A DNA stretch of 64,000 nucleotides, from contig PBNY01000051.1 of assembly GCA_002723385.1 (NCBI GenBank), positions 1 through 64,000 of the forward strand, in the 5' to 3' direction. Each line of letters starts with the position of its first letter. Position 1 is the stretch's first letter. Source of the DNA: Oceanospirillaceae bacterium (GTDB lineage: Bacteria > Pseudomonadota > Gammaproteobacteria > Pseudomonadales > Oceanobacteraceae). The position numbers were made by a program, and so were the translations under genes. The notes under the pieces were generated by a model that had not been told where the DNA came from, made no database searches, and saw nothing but the letters and a program-made list of their open reading frames with translations. Of the stretch, positions 1 through 10,434 are shown one piece after another.

Positions 1-294
1 CTATCGCAGCTGAGTATCCATTTTGAAGGCCGGATTGATGGGTATCTGGATCTGTGAAATTAAGCTGACACAGAACTTTGAACACCCTCCCATACGCTCG
101 TTTGCGCTTACCTCTGGTAGCACATACATCTTTGATAAAGAATTATCACTCGGTTCCGGGGAGCTGGAATTTGTATTGCCGATTTCCTCAGGGTTAGTCG
201 TTTTGTTGGAACTTTCTCCTGAAAAACAAGAGTAAAGTCCAACAGGTACCAGTACGACTGCGGCGAGAGTTACAATTGAAAGCTTCGAATTCAT
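1..294 (-). CDS. Hypothetical small putative lipoprotein
   Basis: ORF track 1..324 (-); probable internal start MNSKLSIVTLAAVVLVPVGLYSC gives a signal peptide with a lipobox-like LYSC; low-complexity polar region follows. Confidence 0.4.
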   Translation of the reverse strand: MNSKLSIVTLAAVVLVPVGLYSCFSGESSNKTTNPEEIGNTNSSSPEPSDNSLSKMYVLPEVSANERMGGCSKFCVSLISQIQIPINPAFKMDTQLR

Positions 295-409
295 GGTGTC
301 GACCTTGTCCAGGTGTATTCCCATGAAATTTATGACTTGGTTATGTCAAAGATGTGACTGTGAAAGTAGTTATCAACAACGTTTGGAACCGCATATGTGT
401 GCCGTTTGC

Positions 410-1777
410 TCATGAATCTTCTTTTGCTAATTCATAACAAGGCACATATTGTCCGCTAAGTTTCATCCTGCCATGTTGAATCATACTGCTCAGTAATTCA
501 TCCATTCCTTTCATGATGTGCGCATCTCCTTTCAGCTGATATGGACCGTGGGCTGCCACTCGCTTTACCCCATCCGCTTTCACATTACCGGCTACAATGC
601 CTGAGAACGCGCGCCTGAGATTGGCCGCCAACTCATGTGGAGGCTGGTCGAACGTCAGATTCAATGCAGCCATATTTTTATGGGTTGGCTCAAAGGGCTG
701 CTGAAACTCGGGTTCGATGTGAAGCTGCCAGTTGAAGAAGTAGGCATCATTGTGAACGCTGCGATACTGGGCAACGTTGTCGATCCCCATCGCCATGGTC
801 TGGCCGACGGTTTCTGGATCCTGAATCACAATCTGATAACGGCGACGTGCGATATCCCCCAGTGTTGTGGAGATAAACCGGTCGATGGCTTGCAGATACG
901 GTTCTGTTTCTCTGGGGCCTGAGATGACGACAGGGAAAGGCAAGCGCTGATTTCGCGGATGCATCAGGATGCCCAGCAAATAGAGGAGCTCCTCTGCGGT
1001 GCCAGGACCGCCTGGGAAAATCACAATGCCATGGGCCATGCGTACAAAGGCTTCGAGGCGCTTCTCAATGTCTGGCAGTATCACCAGCTCATTGACGATG
1101 GGGTTGGGGGATTCCGTTGCAATAATGCCCGGCTCTGTAATACCGATATAGCGCCCGGTACGAATGTGTTGCTTGGCGTGACCAATGGCTGCGCCTTTCA
1201 TTGGGCCTTTCATCGCGCCAGGGCCACAACCGGTGCCGATATCAAGGCCTCTAAGCCCGAGGTGATAGCCCACTTCCTTGCAATACTCGTATTCGCTGCG
1301 CGGAATGGAGTGGCCGCCCCAGCATACAACCAGCTGTGGCGAGTGGTCGGAATTCAGGACGCTGGCATTGCGGAGCAAGTGAAAGATGGCATTGGTGACG
1401 TCTTCGCCATTGTTCAAATCGAACTGCTGTGGCTGAAGGATGGACCCCTGGGAATACAGAACGTCGCGCAGTACCGAGAACAATTGTTCCCGTACACCGC
1501 GAATCATGCGGTTGTCGACGAAGGCCGTCGCAGGTGGATTGAACAGTCGTAAGACAAGACCTCGATCTTCCTGCTGAAACTCGACATCAAAGTGCTGATA
1601 TTCTCCCTCAATCTCAACGTAATTGTCGTTCATATTGCCAGCGCTCAGGATGGCATAGCAACATCGTCGAACGAGATCGTGGGTGGTGGCGCTGACTTGC
1701 TTGAGTTGCTGGATTTCGTACCGGGACAGTACACGCATGTGGGTTTTGGGATGAACCAGCTCGTAGCCTTGTTTCAT
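410..1777 (-). CDS. ppnN: Pyrimidine/purine nucleotide 5'-monophosphate nucleosidase (LOG family, YgdH/PpnN)
   Basis: 455 aa; PGGPGTAEELLYLLGIL LOG-family motif and full-length PpnN-like N- and C-terminal regions. Confidence 0.9.
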   Translation of the reverse strand: MKQGYELVHPKTHMRVLSRYEIQQLKQVSATTHDLVRRCCYAILSAGNMNDNYVEIEGEYQHFDVEFQQEDRGLVLRLFNPPATAFVDNRMIRGVREQLFSVLRDVLYSQGSILQPQQFDLNNGEDVTNAIFHLLRNASVLNSDHSPQLVVCWGGHSIPRSEYEYCKEVGYHLGLRGLDIGTGCGPGAMKGPMKGAAIGHAKQHIRTGRYIGITEPGIIATESPNPIVNELVILPDIEKRLEAFVRMAHGIVIFPGGPGTAEELLYLLGILMHPRNQRLPFPVVISGPRETEPYLQAIDRFISTTLGDIARRRYQIVIQDPETVGQTMAMGIDNVAQYRSVHNDAYFFNWQLHIEPEFQQPFEPTHKNMAALNLTFDQPPHELAANLRRAFSGIVAGNVKADGVKRVAAHGPYQLKGDAHIMKGMDELLSSMIQHGRMKLSGQYVPCYELAKEDS

Positions 1778-1979
1778 GGCGAATCGTCTTTTCTACCGCT
1801 TGTTTCCTTGGATCATAGCCCAAATACAAGGCATTGAAGCTGCTGTTAGACAAAACAGTTCAGTTAAAACCGGCGGGATGTTTCTACAGGTTGTCAAGAT
1901 TCACCGGTACACTGGCTTCTTTGAATACCCACTTTAAGAAACATCGCTGTGGTTTGTCGCTGCAGCTGACAGAGTTGAA

Positions 1980-2834
1980 ATGATGGAATCTGTATACCGT
2001 TTGACCATTTCCTGCCCGGATCGGGTAGGTATCGTTGCTCGCGTCGGTGAGTTTTTCTCCAGTAACGGCGGCTGGATCGTTGAAGCAAACCACTATTCTG
2101 ACCCCGTCAGTGATTGCTTCTTTATGCGTCACTGCATTCGTGCCAGTTCATTGCCGTTCGGTCTGGAAGAGCTGAAACAAAGGTTTGCACCGATCGCCGA
2201 AGAATTCGGCATGGATTGGGAAATCTACGATTCCAGTGTACCGCGTAAAGTCATCCTGATGGCCAGCAAGGAAAGCCATTGTCTGGTCGATTTGCTTCAC
2301 CGCTGGCACAGCGGAGAACTGGTTTGCGATATACCGTGTGTGATCTCAAACCACGACAAGCTGCGCTCCCTGGTCGAGTGGCACGGTATTCCGTTTTTTC
2401 ATGTCCCTGTGGACAAGGACAACAAGGAAGAACATTTCCGCCGTGTGAATGCCATCGTTGAAGAGCATCAGGCGGATACCGTTGTTCTGGCGCGCTACAT
2501 GCAAATACTGCCAGAAGCTCTGTGTGCCAAATACCTGGGCCAGATCATCAATATTCACCACAGCTTCTTGCCGTCATTTGTGGGTGCCAAACCCTATCAT
2601 CAGGCTGCGGAACGTGGTGTAAAACTCATTGGAGCGACTTGTCACTACGTGACTCAGGAACTGGATGCCGGTCCGATTATTGATCAGGACGTGATTCGCA
2701 TCAGCCACAACGACACGGTAGAAGATATGGTGCGACTGGGTAAGGACGTAGAAAAAATGGTGCTGTCACGCGGTGTGCGTGCTCACCTGGAAGACCGGGT
2801 ACTGTTGCACGGCAATAAAACCATCGTCTTCTAA
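1980..2834 (+). CDS. purU: Formyltetrahydrofolate deformylase
   Basis: 284 aa; N-terminal ACT domain (YRLTISCPDRVGIVARVGEF) plus formyltransferase core (NIHHSFLPSFVGAKPYHQA). Confidence 0.95.
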   Translation: MMESVYRLTISCPDRVGIVARVGEFFSSNGGWIVEANHYSDPVSDCFFMRHCIRASSLPFGLEELKQRFAPIAEEFGMDWEIYDSSVPRKVILMASKESHCLVDLLHRWHSGELVCDIPCVISNHDKLRSLVEWHGIPFFHVPVDKDNKEEHFRRVNAIVEEHQADTVVLARYMQILPEALCAKYLGQIINIHHSFLPSFVGAKPYHQAAERGVKLIGATCHYVTQELDAGPIIDQDVIRISHNDTVEDMVRLGKDVEKMVLSRGVRAHLEDRVLLHGNKTIVF

Positions 2835-3231
2835 TTATTTGTATGACCCTTTCCTCTGACTGTGTGGGCTCGGTTTGCTGCCATGCTTGCACATTTTTCC
2901 ATGAAACGCCCGTTATTTGTTGAATCACGTCAGCCTCTCTGGCCCTGGCTAAAAACACGCTGTTTCCTGCGGCCATGTGATTATTTATGCACTATTATTT
3001 TCTTTAACCCTCGCTGTTGTCCGACAATTCGGCGATTTCCTGCAAACCTTTGCCTTGTTTTTTGTTTTGTTACAAAAGATTACAAAGGTGGCTGTTCAGT
3101 ATATTTTAATCATCCTTTTGAGTGATGAGGGTAGCAAGGGTGGCAGATTATAGTCAGGTCAATCACGAGACTCAGGGGCACACTCTGGCATCGTGTCTTA
3201 AAAATCATAAAAACAATGAACAGGTAGCAAT

Positions 3232-6201
3232 ATGGTGAACAAGACGTTTCTCAGTCTGGCCATTGCGGCAGCGACCGCTGGACTGGTCGGTTGCGACATC
3301 AGCAGTGTTGATGGAAATGACAAGGTGGATCAGCGACCAATAGACTCTGGTGCAACTGATTCTTCTCCCGAACGCGTTGCTCCGATTTTTTCTCTTGCCA
3401 AGTCCGATTTACCCCTGAACAACGACTTTATTTACTCTGGTACAACCGACGGTACCGCCAAGCTGGATGACACCACACCACCGGTCACAACTGCTTTGCG
3501 ACGTCTGGATGGTTTTTCAACGTCTGCGAATATGTACCTGAAGTTCAACGCAGATCTTGATCCGGACACGGTTGTCGCTGGCCAAACGGTCTTCTTGATC
3601 AAGCTGAAAAACGGCACCGATAATGCGGCCATTGACACTCTGGACATCGCATCAATCGTTGCGAACGGCGGCACATCCCCCGTTGCTTCTGATCAGCCGG
3701 TAGCTGGAACGGATTACGAAGCTCGCTTTGTGACTCTGGATGACGGTGCAACACCAGCGATTCAGATTCTTCCCAAAACTCCCCTGGAGCCAAAGACCAA
3801 ATACATCGTTGCCATGACCGACGGTATCCGTGGCGCCGATGGTACTTTGTCTGCCACCTCCGCTGAGTATGAACTGGTCAGCAGTGAACTGGAATTGCCG
3901 TCGTCGTCATTGGTACCAGCCCGCAGCGCCGTTCAGGCCTGGGAATCCATTGCAGGCGGTTTCCTGAGTGCAGCCAGTTCAGGGCAGTTGAATCAGGATA
4001 ATGTGATTATCAGTTATGCCTTCACCACAACGGGCACGACTGATGTACTGCATGCCATGGCCGCTCCCGGTACCTTTCTGGCAACTCAGTTCACGTCAGT
4101 TGCCGCAGCCGAAACAGCGATTTCTGCCAGTGTCGCTGCGAAAGCCGAAGCCGGTGGCGCCGACGCAGCAACGGCCGCTGCAATTGCAGAGGGGGCTCTG
4201 GATGATATTGCTGCAGTGACTGCTGGTCTTGTGAACTCGGAAGCGGGAACCACAATAGTCCCTGTTGACGATACCACTCGTGCTGTGTTGAAAGGCAACA
4301 GTGATTTGTCAGAGGTCTATCTGATTGCTCTGATCAGTGTGATAGCAGATGGCAGTGGTGCTGGTTTGGACGCCATCGTCGACATGCCGTCTTCACGCAC
4401 GTATTCACCAATTCCAGGACTGGCTGGTGCCGCAGCCTTGCCGTACGACACGTTCCTGGCGGCAGCTCTGGAGGGGGATGTGCGTGACGCTATCGAAGCA
4501 ACGGTTCGAGCGAATCCTGCTCTGGATGGTGCTGATGAGGCTGTGATTCAAGCCGCTATCGACACCGCGATCAGCGCAAATTTGCCAACCCAGCTGGCCG
4601 CTACGGTGGGTGAACTGAGCTCAGGTGGTGCGATATATCAAGGTGGTTTGACGCTGCCGAACTTCCTGCCGCAGGCAGAAGCGGGTGTTGCAGATGCCAG
4701 TCTGGGTTATTGGACTGCCAGTAACAATGCAGCATTGGCTGTCGGGCTGGATGGTGCTCCACAGGATGACGATGGTGCCCTGAACGTGACGTATCGTTTC
4801 CCGTTTGCCGAGAAGCTGGGGGATGTCACGATTCCTGTGATGGCTACGCTGCCAAAAGCCGACTGTGATCCAGACGGTGCAGGCCCTGCAGCAGGAATGC
4901 CTGCGGATGGTTGGCCGGTTGTTATCTATCAGCACGGCATCACGGTAGACCGCACAGCAGGACTTCTGGTCGGGAATGCTCTGGCGGGTCAATGTATTGC
5001 GATGGTTGCCATTGACCATGCTATGCACGGTGTCGCGCCACTGGCGGGTGGCGAAGCAAATACCCTGAGATTGTTTAACGTTGAACAGGTATCTGCGGTT
5101 TCTCCTGAACTGACCAGCCCGTTTGCAGCCGCAAGAGCGGCCTACCTTCAGGTGATGCCAGACAGTCCGCTGGCCGATCTGGCAGAACGTCACAACAACG
5201 TTGGCAAGCAAGTCGCTGGGGGGCCGAACGTTGAAATGGTCTATCAGGGGGCTTTGGATTCCACGGGTAACCCGGTGACTGCAGATTCCGTTGGTGCATC
5301 CGGTGATCTGTACATCAACTTGCAAGACTTCTTACGAACCCGCGATGGTATGCGTCAGACGGTGCTGGATTTGTTGAACCTGAATGCCAGTCTGGACGAT
5401 ATGGATATCAATGGAGATGGTACGGCGGACGAACTCGATACGGACAATGTGTACTTTATTGGTCACTCACTGGGCGGCATCATTGGAACCACCTTCCTGT
5501 CGGTTAATAACAACGAATCTGTACAAATTCACAATGGCAACCTTCCTGAAGTGAAGGCAGCTGCACTGGGTAATCCGGGCGGTGGCGTTGTGAAGTTGCT
5601 GGAAAACTCCCCCACCATAGGAACGCGTATTCTGGCTGGTTTGTCTGCAGCAGGTATTGAGCAGGGGTCAAGCTCCATAGAAAGCTATTTCGCGACGTTC
5701 CAGGCGGCGGTTGATTCGGCTGATCCGATCAACTACGCCGGTCAGCTGAGTGAGCTGCCAATGCTGGTGTACGAGGATGTGGGTGTTGCCGGTGACAGCT
5801 CTGAACCCTCTGATCAGGTGGTACCAAATAATGCCTATGACGCTACCCCAGCTTCGGCGGTGTCCAACCTGGCGGGAACCGACCCTCTGGTAACTGAGCT
5901 GGGCATTACGGCCAAGGTGACGGCTTCGTCAGCTTCGGATAGTGATGTGATCAATACAGACCCGGTGATGCGTTTTTATCCTAATGTGCTAAACGATACG
6001 CCGGTACGCGCAAATATTCGACTGGCGAAAGGCAACCACGGAACATTTTCGTCGGCCAGTCCGCAAGATGTGTTTGTCGAAACCTATCAGCAGATTATCT
6101 CTTTCTTCGATCCCTATGGCGTAACCCAATTGATGGGACTGCCAGGCGATCAGAAAGGCTTCCTGGTAGAAAATACAGACATTCTTGAGACTTCAAACTG
6201 A
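3232..6201 (+). CDS. VolA/Pla-1/cef family extracellular lipase, lipoprotein
   Basis: 989 aa; signal peptide with lipobox LVGC; lipase elbow GHSLGG; VIYQHGIT motif; VolA-like architecture. Confidence 0.85.
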   Translation: MVNKTFLSLAIAAATAGLVGCDISSVDGNDKVDQRPIDSGATDSSPERVAPIFSLAKSDLPLNNDFIYSGTTDGTAKLDDTTPPVTTALRRLDGFSTSANMYLKFNADLDPDTVVAGQTVFLIKLKNGTDNAAIDTLDIASIVANGGTSPVASDQPVAGTDYEARFVTLDDGATPAIQILPKTPLEPKTKYIVAMTDGIRGADGTLSATSAEYELVSSELELPSSSLVPARSAVQAWESIAGGFLSAASSGQLNQDNVIISYAFTTTGTTDVLHAMAAPGTFLATQFTSVAAAETAISASVAAKAEAGGADAATAAAIAEGALDDIAAVTAGLVNSEAGTTIVPVDDTTRAVLKGNSDLSEVYLIALISVIADGSGAGLDAIVDMPSSRTYSPIPGLAGAAALPYDTFLAAALEGDVRDAIEATVRANPALDGADEAVIQAAIDTAISANLPTQLAATVGELSSGGAIYQGGLTLPNFLPQAEAGVADASLGYWTASNNAALAVGLDGAPQDDDGALNVTYRFPFAEKLGDVTIPVMATLPKADCDPDGAGPAAGMPADGWPVVIYQHGITVDRTAGLLVGNALAGQCIAMVAIDHAMHGVAPLAGGEANTLRLFNVEQVSAVSPELTSPFAAARAAYLQVMPDSPLADLAERHNNVGKQVAGGPNVEMVYQGALDSTGNPVTADSVGASGDLYINLQDFLRTRDGMRQTVLDLLNLNASLDDMDINGDGTADELDTDNVYFIGHSLGGIIGTTFLSVNNNESVQIHNGNLPEVKAAALGNPGGGVVKLLENSPTIGTRILAGLSAAGIEQGSSSIESYFATFQAAVDSADPINYAGQLSELPMLVYEDVGVAGDSSEPSDQVVPNNAYDATPASAVSNLAGTDPLVTELGITAKVTASSASDSDVINTDPVMRFYPNVLNDTPVRANIRLAKGNHGTFSSASPQDVFVETYQQIISFFDPYGVTQLMGLPGDQKGFLVENTDILETSN

Positions 6202-6221
6202 GCCTTGCGGAGAATAAAAAC

Positions 6222-8150
6222 ATGAAAAGCAAAGCAACATTGAGTGCCCTCAGTAGCAAGCGAATGGCCAAGGCCCCACTGGCGGTGGCTGTTACTCTGG
6301 CCAGTTTGACGCTCAGCACCCACGCGACCGAGTTCACGCTTGGTGATGTGGATGTGCGGCTCGATAACACCATCAGCTACGGTGTGGGCTGGCGTCTGGA
6401 AGATCCGGATGCTAACCAGATCATGCCTGCCAACGGCGCTGCCACAGGCAATGATGCCAAGGGGTCATCGTACAATTACGATGACGGTACCCTGAACTAC
6501 AAGAAAGGCGATATTTACACCAACGTTGTCAAATGGACGGGTGATCTGGAGCTGGTTTACGAAAACTTCGGCGGCTTTTTCCGGGCGCGTGCTTACTATG
6601 ATGCGGCCTTAATGGATGAAGAAACCGACTTCAAACCGATCAATGACGAAGGCAAAGACGCTGCTGGTAAGGGCGCCGAGCTGCTGGATGCCTACGTATG
6701 GTGGGATGACTACCTGGGCAATACGCCGGTCTCCTTGCGTGCTGGTCGTCAGGTGGTCAGCTGGGGTGAAAGTACCTTTATCCAGGGCGGCGTGAATAGC
6801 ATTAATCCGGTGGATGCTGCGGCGTTCCGTAAACCCGGTGCCGAACTGAAAGAAGGCCTGCTGCCCGTCAATATGATTTACGCGTCGGCGGGTCTGACTG
6901 ACACCGTGAGTGTTGAAGCCTTCGTGCAGCTGGAGTGGGAAAAAACCCGAACAGATCCATGCGGTACCTTCTTCTCGACCGTAGACTTTGTTGCCGATGG
7001 TTGTGGCCCGGTTGTTCTGGCTGGTATCGCAGATGAACGCGATATTCTGGCGTTTCGTGAGTACGAAATTGAAACTGGCGTGGATGCATCCCAGCGCTCT
7101 GCTCCGATCGCTGAACGCCTGGCAGATGAGACACCGGAAGACAGCGGTCAGTACGGTTTGGCGGTACGCTGGTACTCGGAAGAGTTGGGTGATACGGAAT
7201 TCGGTTTCTATCACATGAATATCCACAGCCGCTTGCCGTTTATTAACGGTGTGGTGATTAACCGTCCAGGTTCGGCAAATTACAACGCCAATGGTCTCTA
7301 CGAAAACTACTATCCGTACTACCAGATTGCCTACCCTGAAGACATCCAGATCTCTGGGATCAGCTTCGCGACCGCAACCGAAGGTGGCGCATCCATCTCT
7401 GGTGAGGTGAGCTATCGCCCGGATATGCCGCTGCAATGGAACGCATTTGAGCTGCTGCTGGCGGGTAACGCGGCTCCGTACAGCCGCCTGTATCAACAGC
7501 GCTTGCGTGAAAATGGCGGTGATCCGGTGGCATTGCAGGGCAACCTGGCAATTGGTTACGACGAGTTCGATATGTGGCAGGCACAGGCTACCTACATCGA
7601 TTTCTACGATCGTGTGATGGGAGCCGACCGTTTGGCGCTGGTGGGTGAAGTGGGTGTGAGCTACATCGACGGATTGCCGGATGTGGATGAGGCCCGTTAC
7701 GGTCGCTCTGGTGCTTTTGGTATTGGTAACAATGATGGCGTCTACAACGCCAATGCCGTGACCTCCGCAACCGACTGGTGTGAGGCTGCCACCATTCCAG
7801 GCTCCACTGAAGCCAACACCGGTCAGAACGCCAATACCGATAACTGTACCGATGACGGCTATGTGACCCAGTGGTCTGGTGGTGTCCGCCTGCGTGCAAC
7901 GCTGAACTACAACAATGCCATGGCGGGGATGAACATATCGCCGAGGCTGGCGGTCGCTTATGACAAGGGCAATGGCCCTGAACCGGGTGCCCAGTTCATC
8001 GACAATCGTCTGACGACGGGCCTGGGTGTGACCTTTGTGTACATGAACCAGACCTCGGTTGATATTTCCTACACCAATTATTCAGGTGGCGATTACAACA
8101 CGGTCAAGGACCGCGACAATATTGCCTTGTCTGCCAAGTACTCGTTCTGA
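6222..8150 (+). CDS. DUF1302 domain outer-membrane-type protein
   Basis: 642 aa; signal peptide, aromatic beta-barrel pattern, terminal F; RAGRQVVSWGESTFIQGGVNSINPVD typical of DUF1302. Confidence 0.85.
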   Translation: MKSKATLSALSSKRMAKAPLAVAVTLASLTLSTHATEFTLGDVDVRLDNTISYGVGWRLEDPDANQIMPANGAATGNDAKGSSYNYDDGTLNYKKGDIYTNVVKWTGDLELVYENFGGFFRARAYYDAALMDEETDFKPINDEGKDAAGKGAELLDAYVWWDDYLGNTPVSLRAGRQVVSWGESTFIQGGVNSINPVDAAAFRKPGAELKEGLLPVNMIYASAGLTDTVSVEAFVQLEWEKTRTDPCGTFFSTVDFVADGCGPVVLAGIADERDILAFREYEIETGVDASQRSAPIAERLADETPEDSGQYGLAVRWYSEELGDTEFGFYHMNIHSRLPFINGVVINRPGSANYNANGLYENYYPYYQIAYPEDIQISGISFATATEGGASISGEVSYRPDMPLQWNAFELLLAGNAAPYSRLYQQRLRENGGDPVALQGNLAIGYDEFDMWQAQATYIDFYDRVMGADRLALVGEVGVSYIDGLPDVDEARYGRSGAFGIGNNDGVYNANAVTSATDWCEAATIPGSTEANTGQNANTDNCTDDGYVTQWSGGVRLRATLNYNNAMAGMNISPRLAVAYDKGNGPEPGAQFIDNRLTTGLGVTFVYMNQTSVDISYTNYSGGDYNTVKDRDNIALSAKYSF

Positions 8151-8188
8151 TGAGTCGTGTCACCGGAAACCAGAAGGACATACCGATT

Positions 8189-9553
8189 ATGTTGAAACAG
8201 AATATGAAATCATTGAGTGCGGCGATCCTGATGTCGCTGGCATGTATCGCGCCGTCGCATGCGGCTGTCTCCGAAGCTGAAGCGGCAAAGCTGGGTAAAG
8301 AGCTGACCCCAAGCGGTGCAGACGCCTCTGCCAGCGGTGCGATTCCGGCCTGGACGGGCGGCATTTCCCAGCTGCCCGCCGGTTATCAGGAAGGTGAGAA
8401 GCTGGTAAATCCTTACGCGGCTGACAAGCCGCTGTTTGTGATTGATGGCAGCAACTACCAGCAGTACAGCGACAAGTTATCCGCCGGTCAGATTGCCCTG
8501 TTCGAGAAATATCCGAACAGCTTCAAAATGCCGGTTTATCCGACTCGTCGTTCAGCGATTTATCCGGACTTCATTAATGAAGCAACGGCCAAAAACGCAG
8601 TCGAAACCCGACTGATCGAGAATGGCAATGGCCTTGAAAATTATGTCGAAGGTACGCCATTCCCGATTCCTGGTTCTGGTCTGGAAGTGATATGGAACCA
8701 CATTGTTCGCTACCGTGGCGGCAGTGTGCAGCGTGTGGTGAATCAGGTGACGCCACAGGCAAACGGCGATTACACACCAGTAGAGTTCAAGGAAGAGTTC
8801 ACCTTCCGCGACAAGCTGACAGACTACAAGCCGGGCAAGGACGACAACGTCCTGTTCTACTTCAAGCAGGATGTGGTCTCACCTGCGCGCCTGGCAGGTA
8901 ACGTGTTGCTGGTGCATGAAACCATCAACCAGGTAAAAGAACCTCGTAAAGCCTGGATTTACAACGCTGGTCAGCGTCGTGTACGTCGTGCTCCACAGGT
9001 TGCTTATGATGGCCCGGGTACTGCGTCCGATGGGCTGCGTACTTCCGATAACTTCGATATGTTCAATGGCGCTCCAGACCGCTACGACTGGAAGCTGGTG
9101 GGTAAACAGGAGCTGTACATTCCCTACAACGCCTACCAGATGAACAGCGGTGAGCTGGCGTACGATGATCTGGTCAAACCTGGTCACCTGAACCCTGAAC
9201 ATGCTCGCTACGAGTTACACCGTGTCTGGAAAGTCGAAGCCACACTGAAAACTGGCAAACGTCATATCTATGCCAAGCGTGTCTTCTACATTGATGAGGA
9301 TACCTGGCAGGCGTCTGTGATCGATCACTATGACGGTCGCGGTTCATTGTGGCGTGTTGCTGAAGCGCACCAGGTTGTTTACTACGACCAGAAAGTGCCC
9401 TGGTATGCCGTTGAAGTTCTGCACGATCTGACCTCTGGCCGCTATCTGGCATTGGGTTTGGACAACGAAGAACCCGGTACTTTTGTATTTGGCGCCAAGC
9501 GTTCAGCTCGTGATTACACCCCATCGGCGTTGCGCCGCTCTGGTCGTCGCTAG
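8189..9553 (+). CDS. DUF1329 domain-containing protein (LolB-like fold family)
   Basis: Start moved to M14 (signal peptide MLKQNMKSLSAAILMSLACIAPSHA, AGAAGGA-type RBS); DUF1329-like PSGADASASGAIPAWTGG and PYNAYQMNS motifs; immediately follows the DUF1302 gene. Confidence 0.85.
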   Translation: MLKQNMKSLSAAILMSLACIAPSHAAVSEAEAAKLGKELTPSGADASASGAIPAWTGGISQLPAGYQEGEKLVNPYAADKPLFVIDGSNYQQYSDKLSAGQIALFEKYPNSFKMPVYPTRRSAIYPDFINEATAKNAVETRLIENGNGLENYVEGTPFPIPGSGLEVIWNHIVRYRGGSVQRVVNQVTPQANGDYTPVEFKEEFTFRDKLTDYKPGKDDNVLFYFKQDVVSPARLAGNVLLVHETINQVKEPRKAWIYNAGQRRVRRAPQVAYDGPGTASDGLRTSDNFDMFNGAPDRYDWKLVGKQELYIPYNAYQMNSGELAYDDLVKPGHLNPEHARYELHRVWKVEATLKTGKRHIYAKRVFYIDEDTWQASVIDHYDGRGSLWRVAEAHQVVYYDQKVPWYAVEVLHDLTSGRYLALGLDNEEPGTFVFGAKRSARDYTPSALRRSGRR

Positions 9554-9703
9554 GTTTTTCCTGACCGACGCCCCGGTGATCAAAGGCAGTCCTGGCTTTT
9601 GATCACCATCCGAAAGGATTCAATTATTCTCCCCTCAGGATGCTTGCCATTCATCACGCAATGACGCTGATGCAATTCAGTGACTGTTGTGTTTGGAGCA
9701 GCT

Positions 9704-10414
9704 ATGAAACTGATAATAAGAACAAACCTGTTTTTCCTGATTATATTTTCCCTGCTGTATCCTCGACTGGTCTGGTCGGCAGATGCGTTGCGAGAAGCCC
9801 AGGTATGGGCCTGTCGTGCTGTTTCCAGCTTGTTGCTGGTGCGTGGGGAAGGGCACCAGCAACAGCATATTGAACGCATGAACCAGGATCTGGTGAATGC
9901 CAGCAGCCAGCTTCAGCAAGCGGGCAAGCTGGATAAACCGGAAATTCGCCAGAGCTTTGACGCCCTGCGTGATGTATTGAACCAGGGTATTGAAGCGGGT
10001 CCCGGGGAAGAAAGCCTGCCGTGGCGCTATCCGCAGTGGCTCAGCCAATCGTTAAGTGCGTTTTTGCTGGAAACCGAATCCGATCTGTCTGGAGATGAGG
10101 AAGGCATGGAGCTGGTGGCGTTGGAATTCTTGACGGTACAGTACCTGAGCAAGAGCTACATCGGAACCTATGAATTACCCCGTGAACACAAGGATCGTTA
10201 CATCGGTCAGGATGAAATCGTGCTGGTTCCCATCATTGATGAATACATGGGTTCCGAAACCTTGAGTAACAAGGATCAGGCTCGTTGGCAGTTCATCCGA
10301 AAAGCCCTGGCGGATTTGAACAGTCGTTCATCTACCTGGGCTTCGGTATCTGGCAAGCCGTTTGTGCCCTTGATGGTCGACTACTATGTGCGCAGCCTCG
10401 GAAAACCGGAATAG
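9704..10414 (+). CDS. Hypothetical exported protein
   Basis: Start moved to M9 (MKLIIRTNLFFLIIFSLL, RBS GGAG); signal peptide; no recognised family. Confidence 0.55.
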   Translation: MKLIIRTNLFFLIIFSLLYPRLVWSADALREAQVWACRAVSSLLLVRGEGHQQQHIERMNQDLVNASSQLQQAGKLDKPEIRQSFDALRDVLNQGIEAGPGEESLPWRYPQWLSQSLSAFLLETESDLSGDEEGMELVALEFLTVQYLSKSYIGTYELPREHKDRYIGQDEIVLVPIIDEYMGSETLSNKDQARWQFIRKALADLNSRSSTWASVSGKPFVPLMVDYYVRSLGKPE

Positions 10415-10434
10415 GGCGTGAAGGCCATCGGTTT

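Noticed and set aside
6609-7496. 295 aa antisense ORF over the DUF1302 gene
   Set aside because: Shadow ORF opposite a coherent outer-membrane protein gene.
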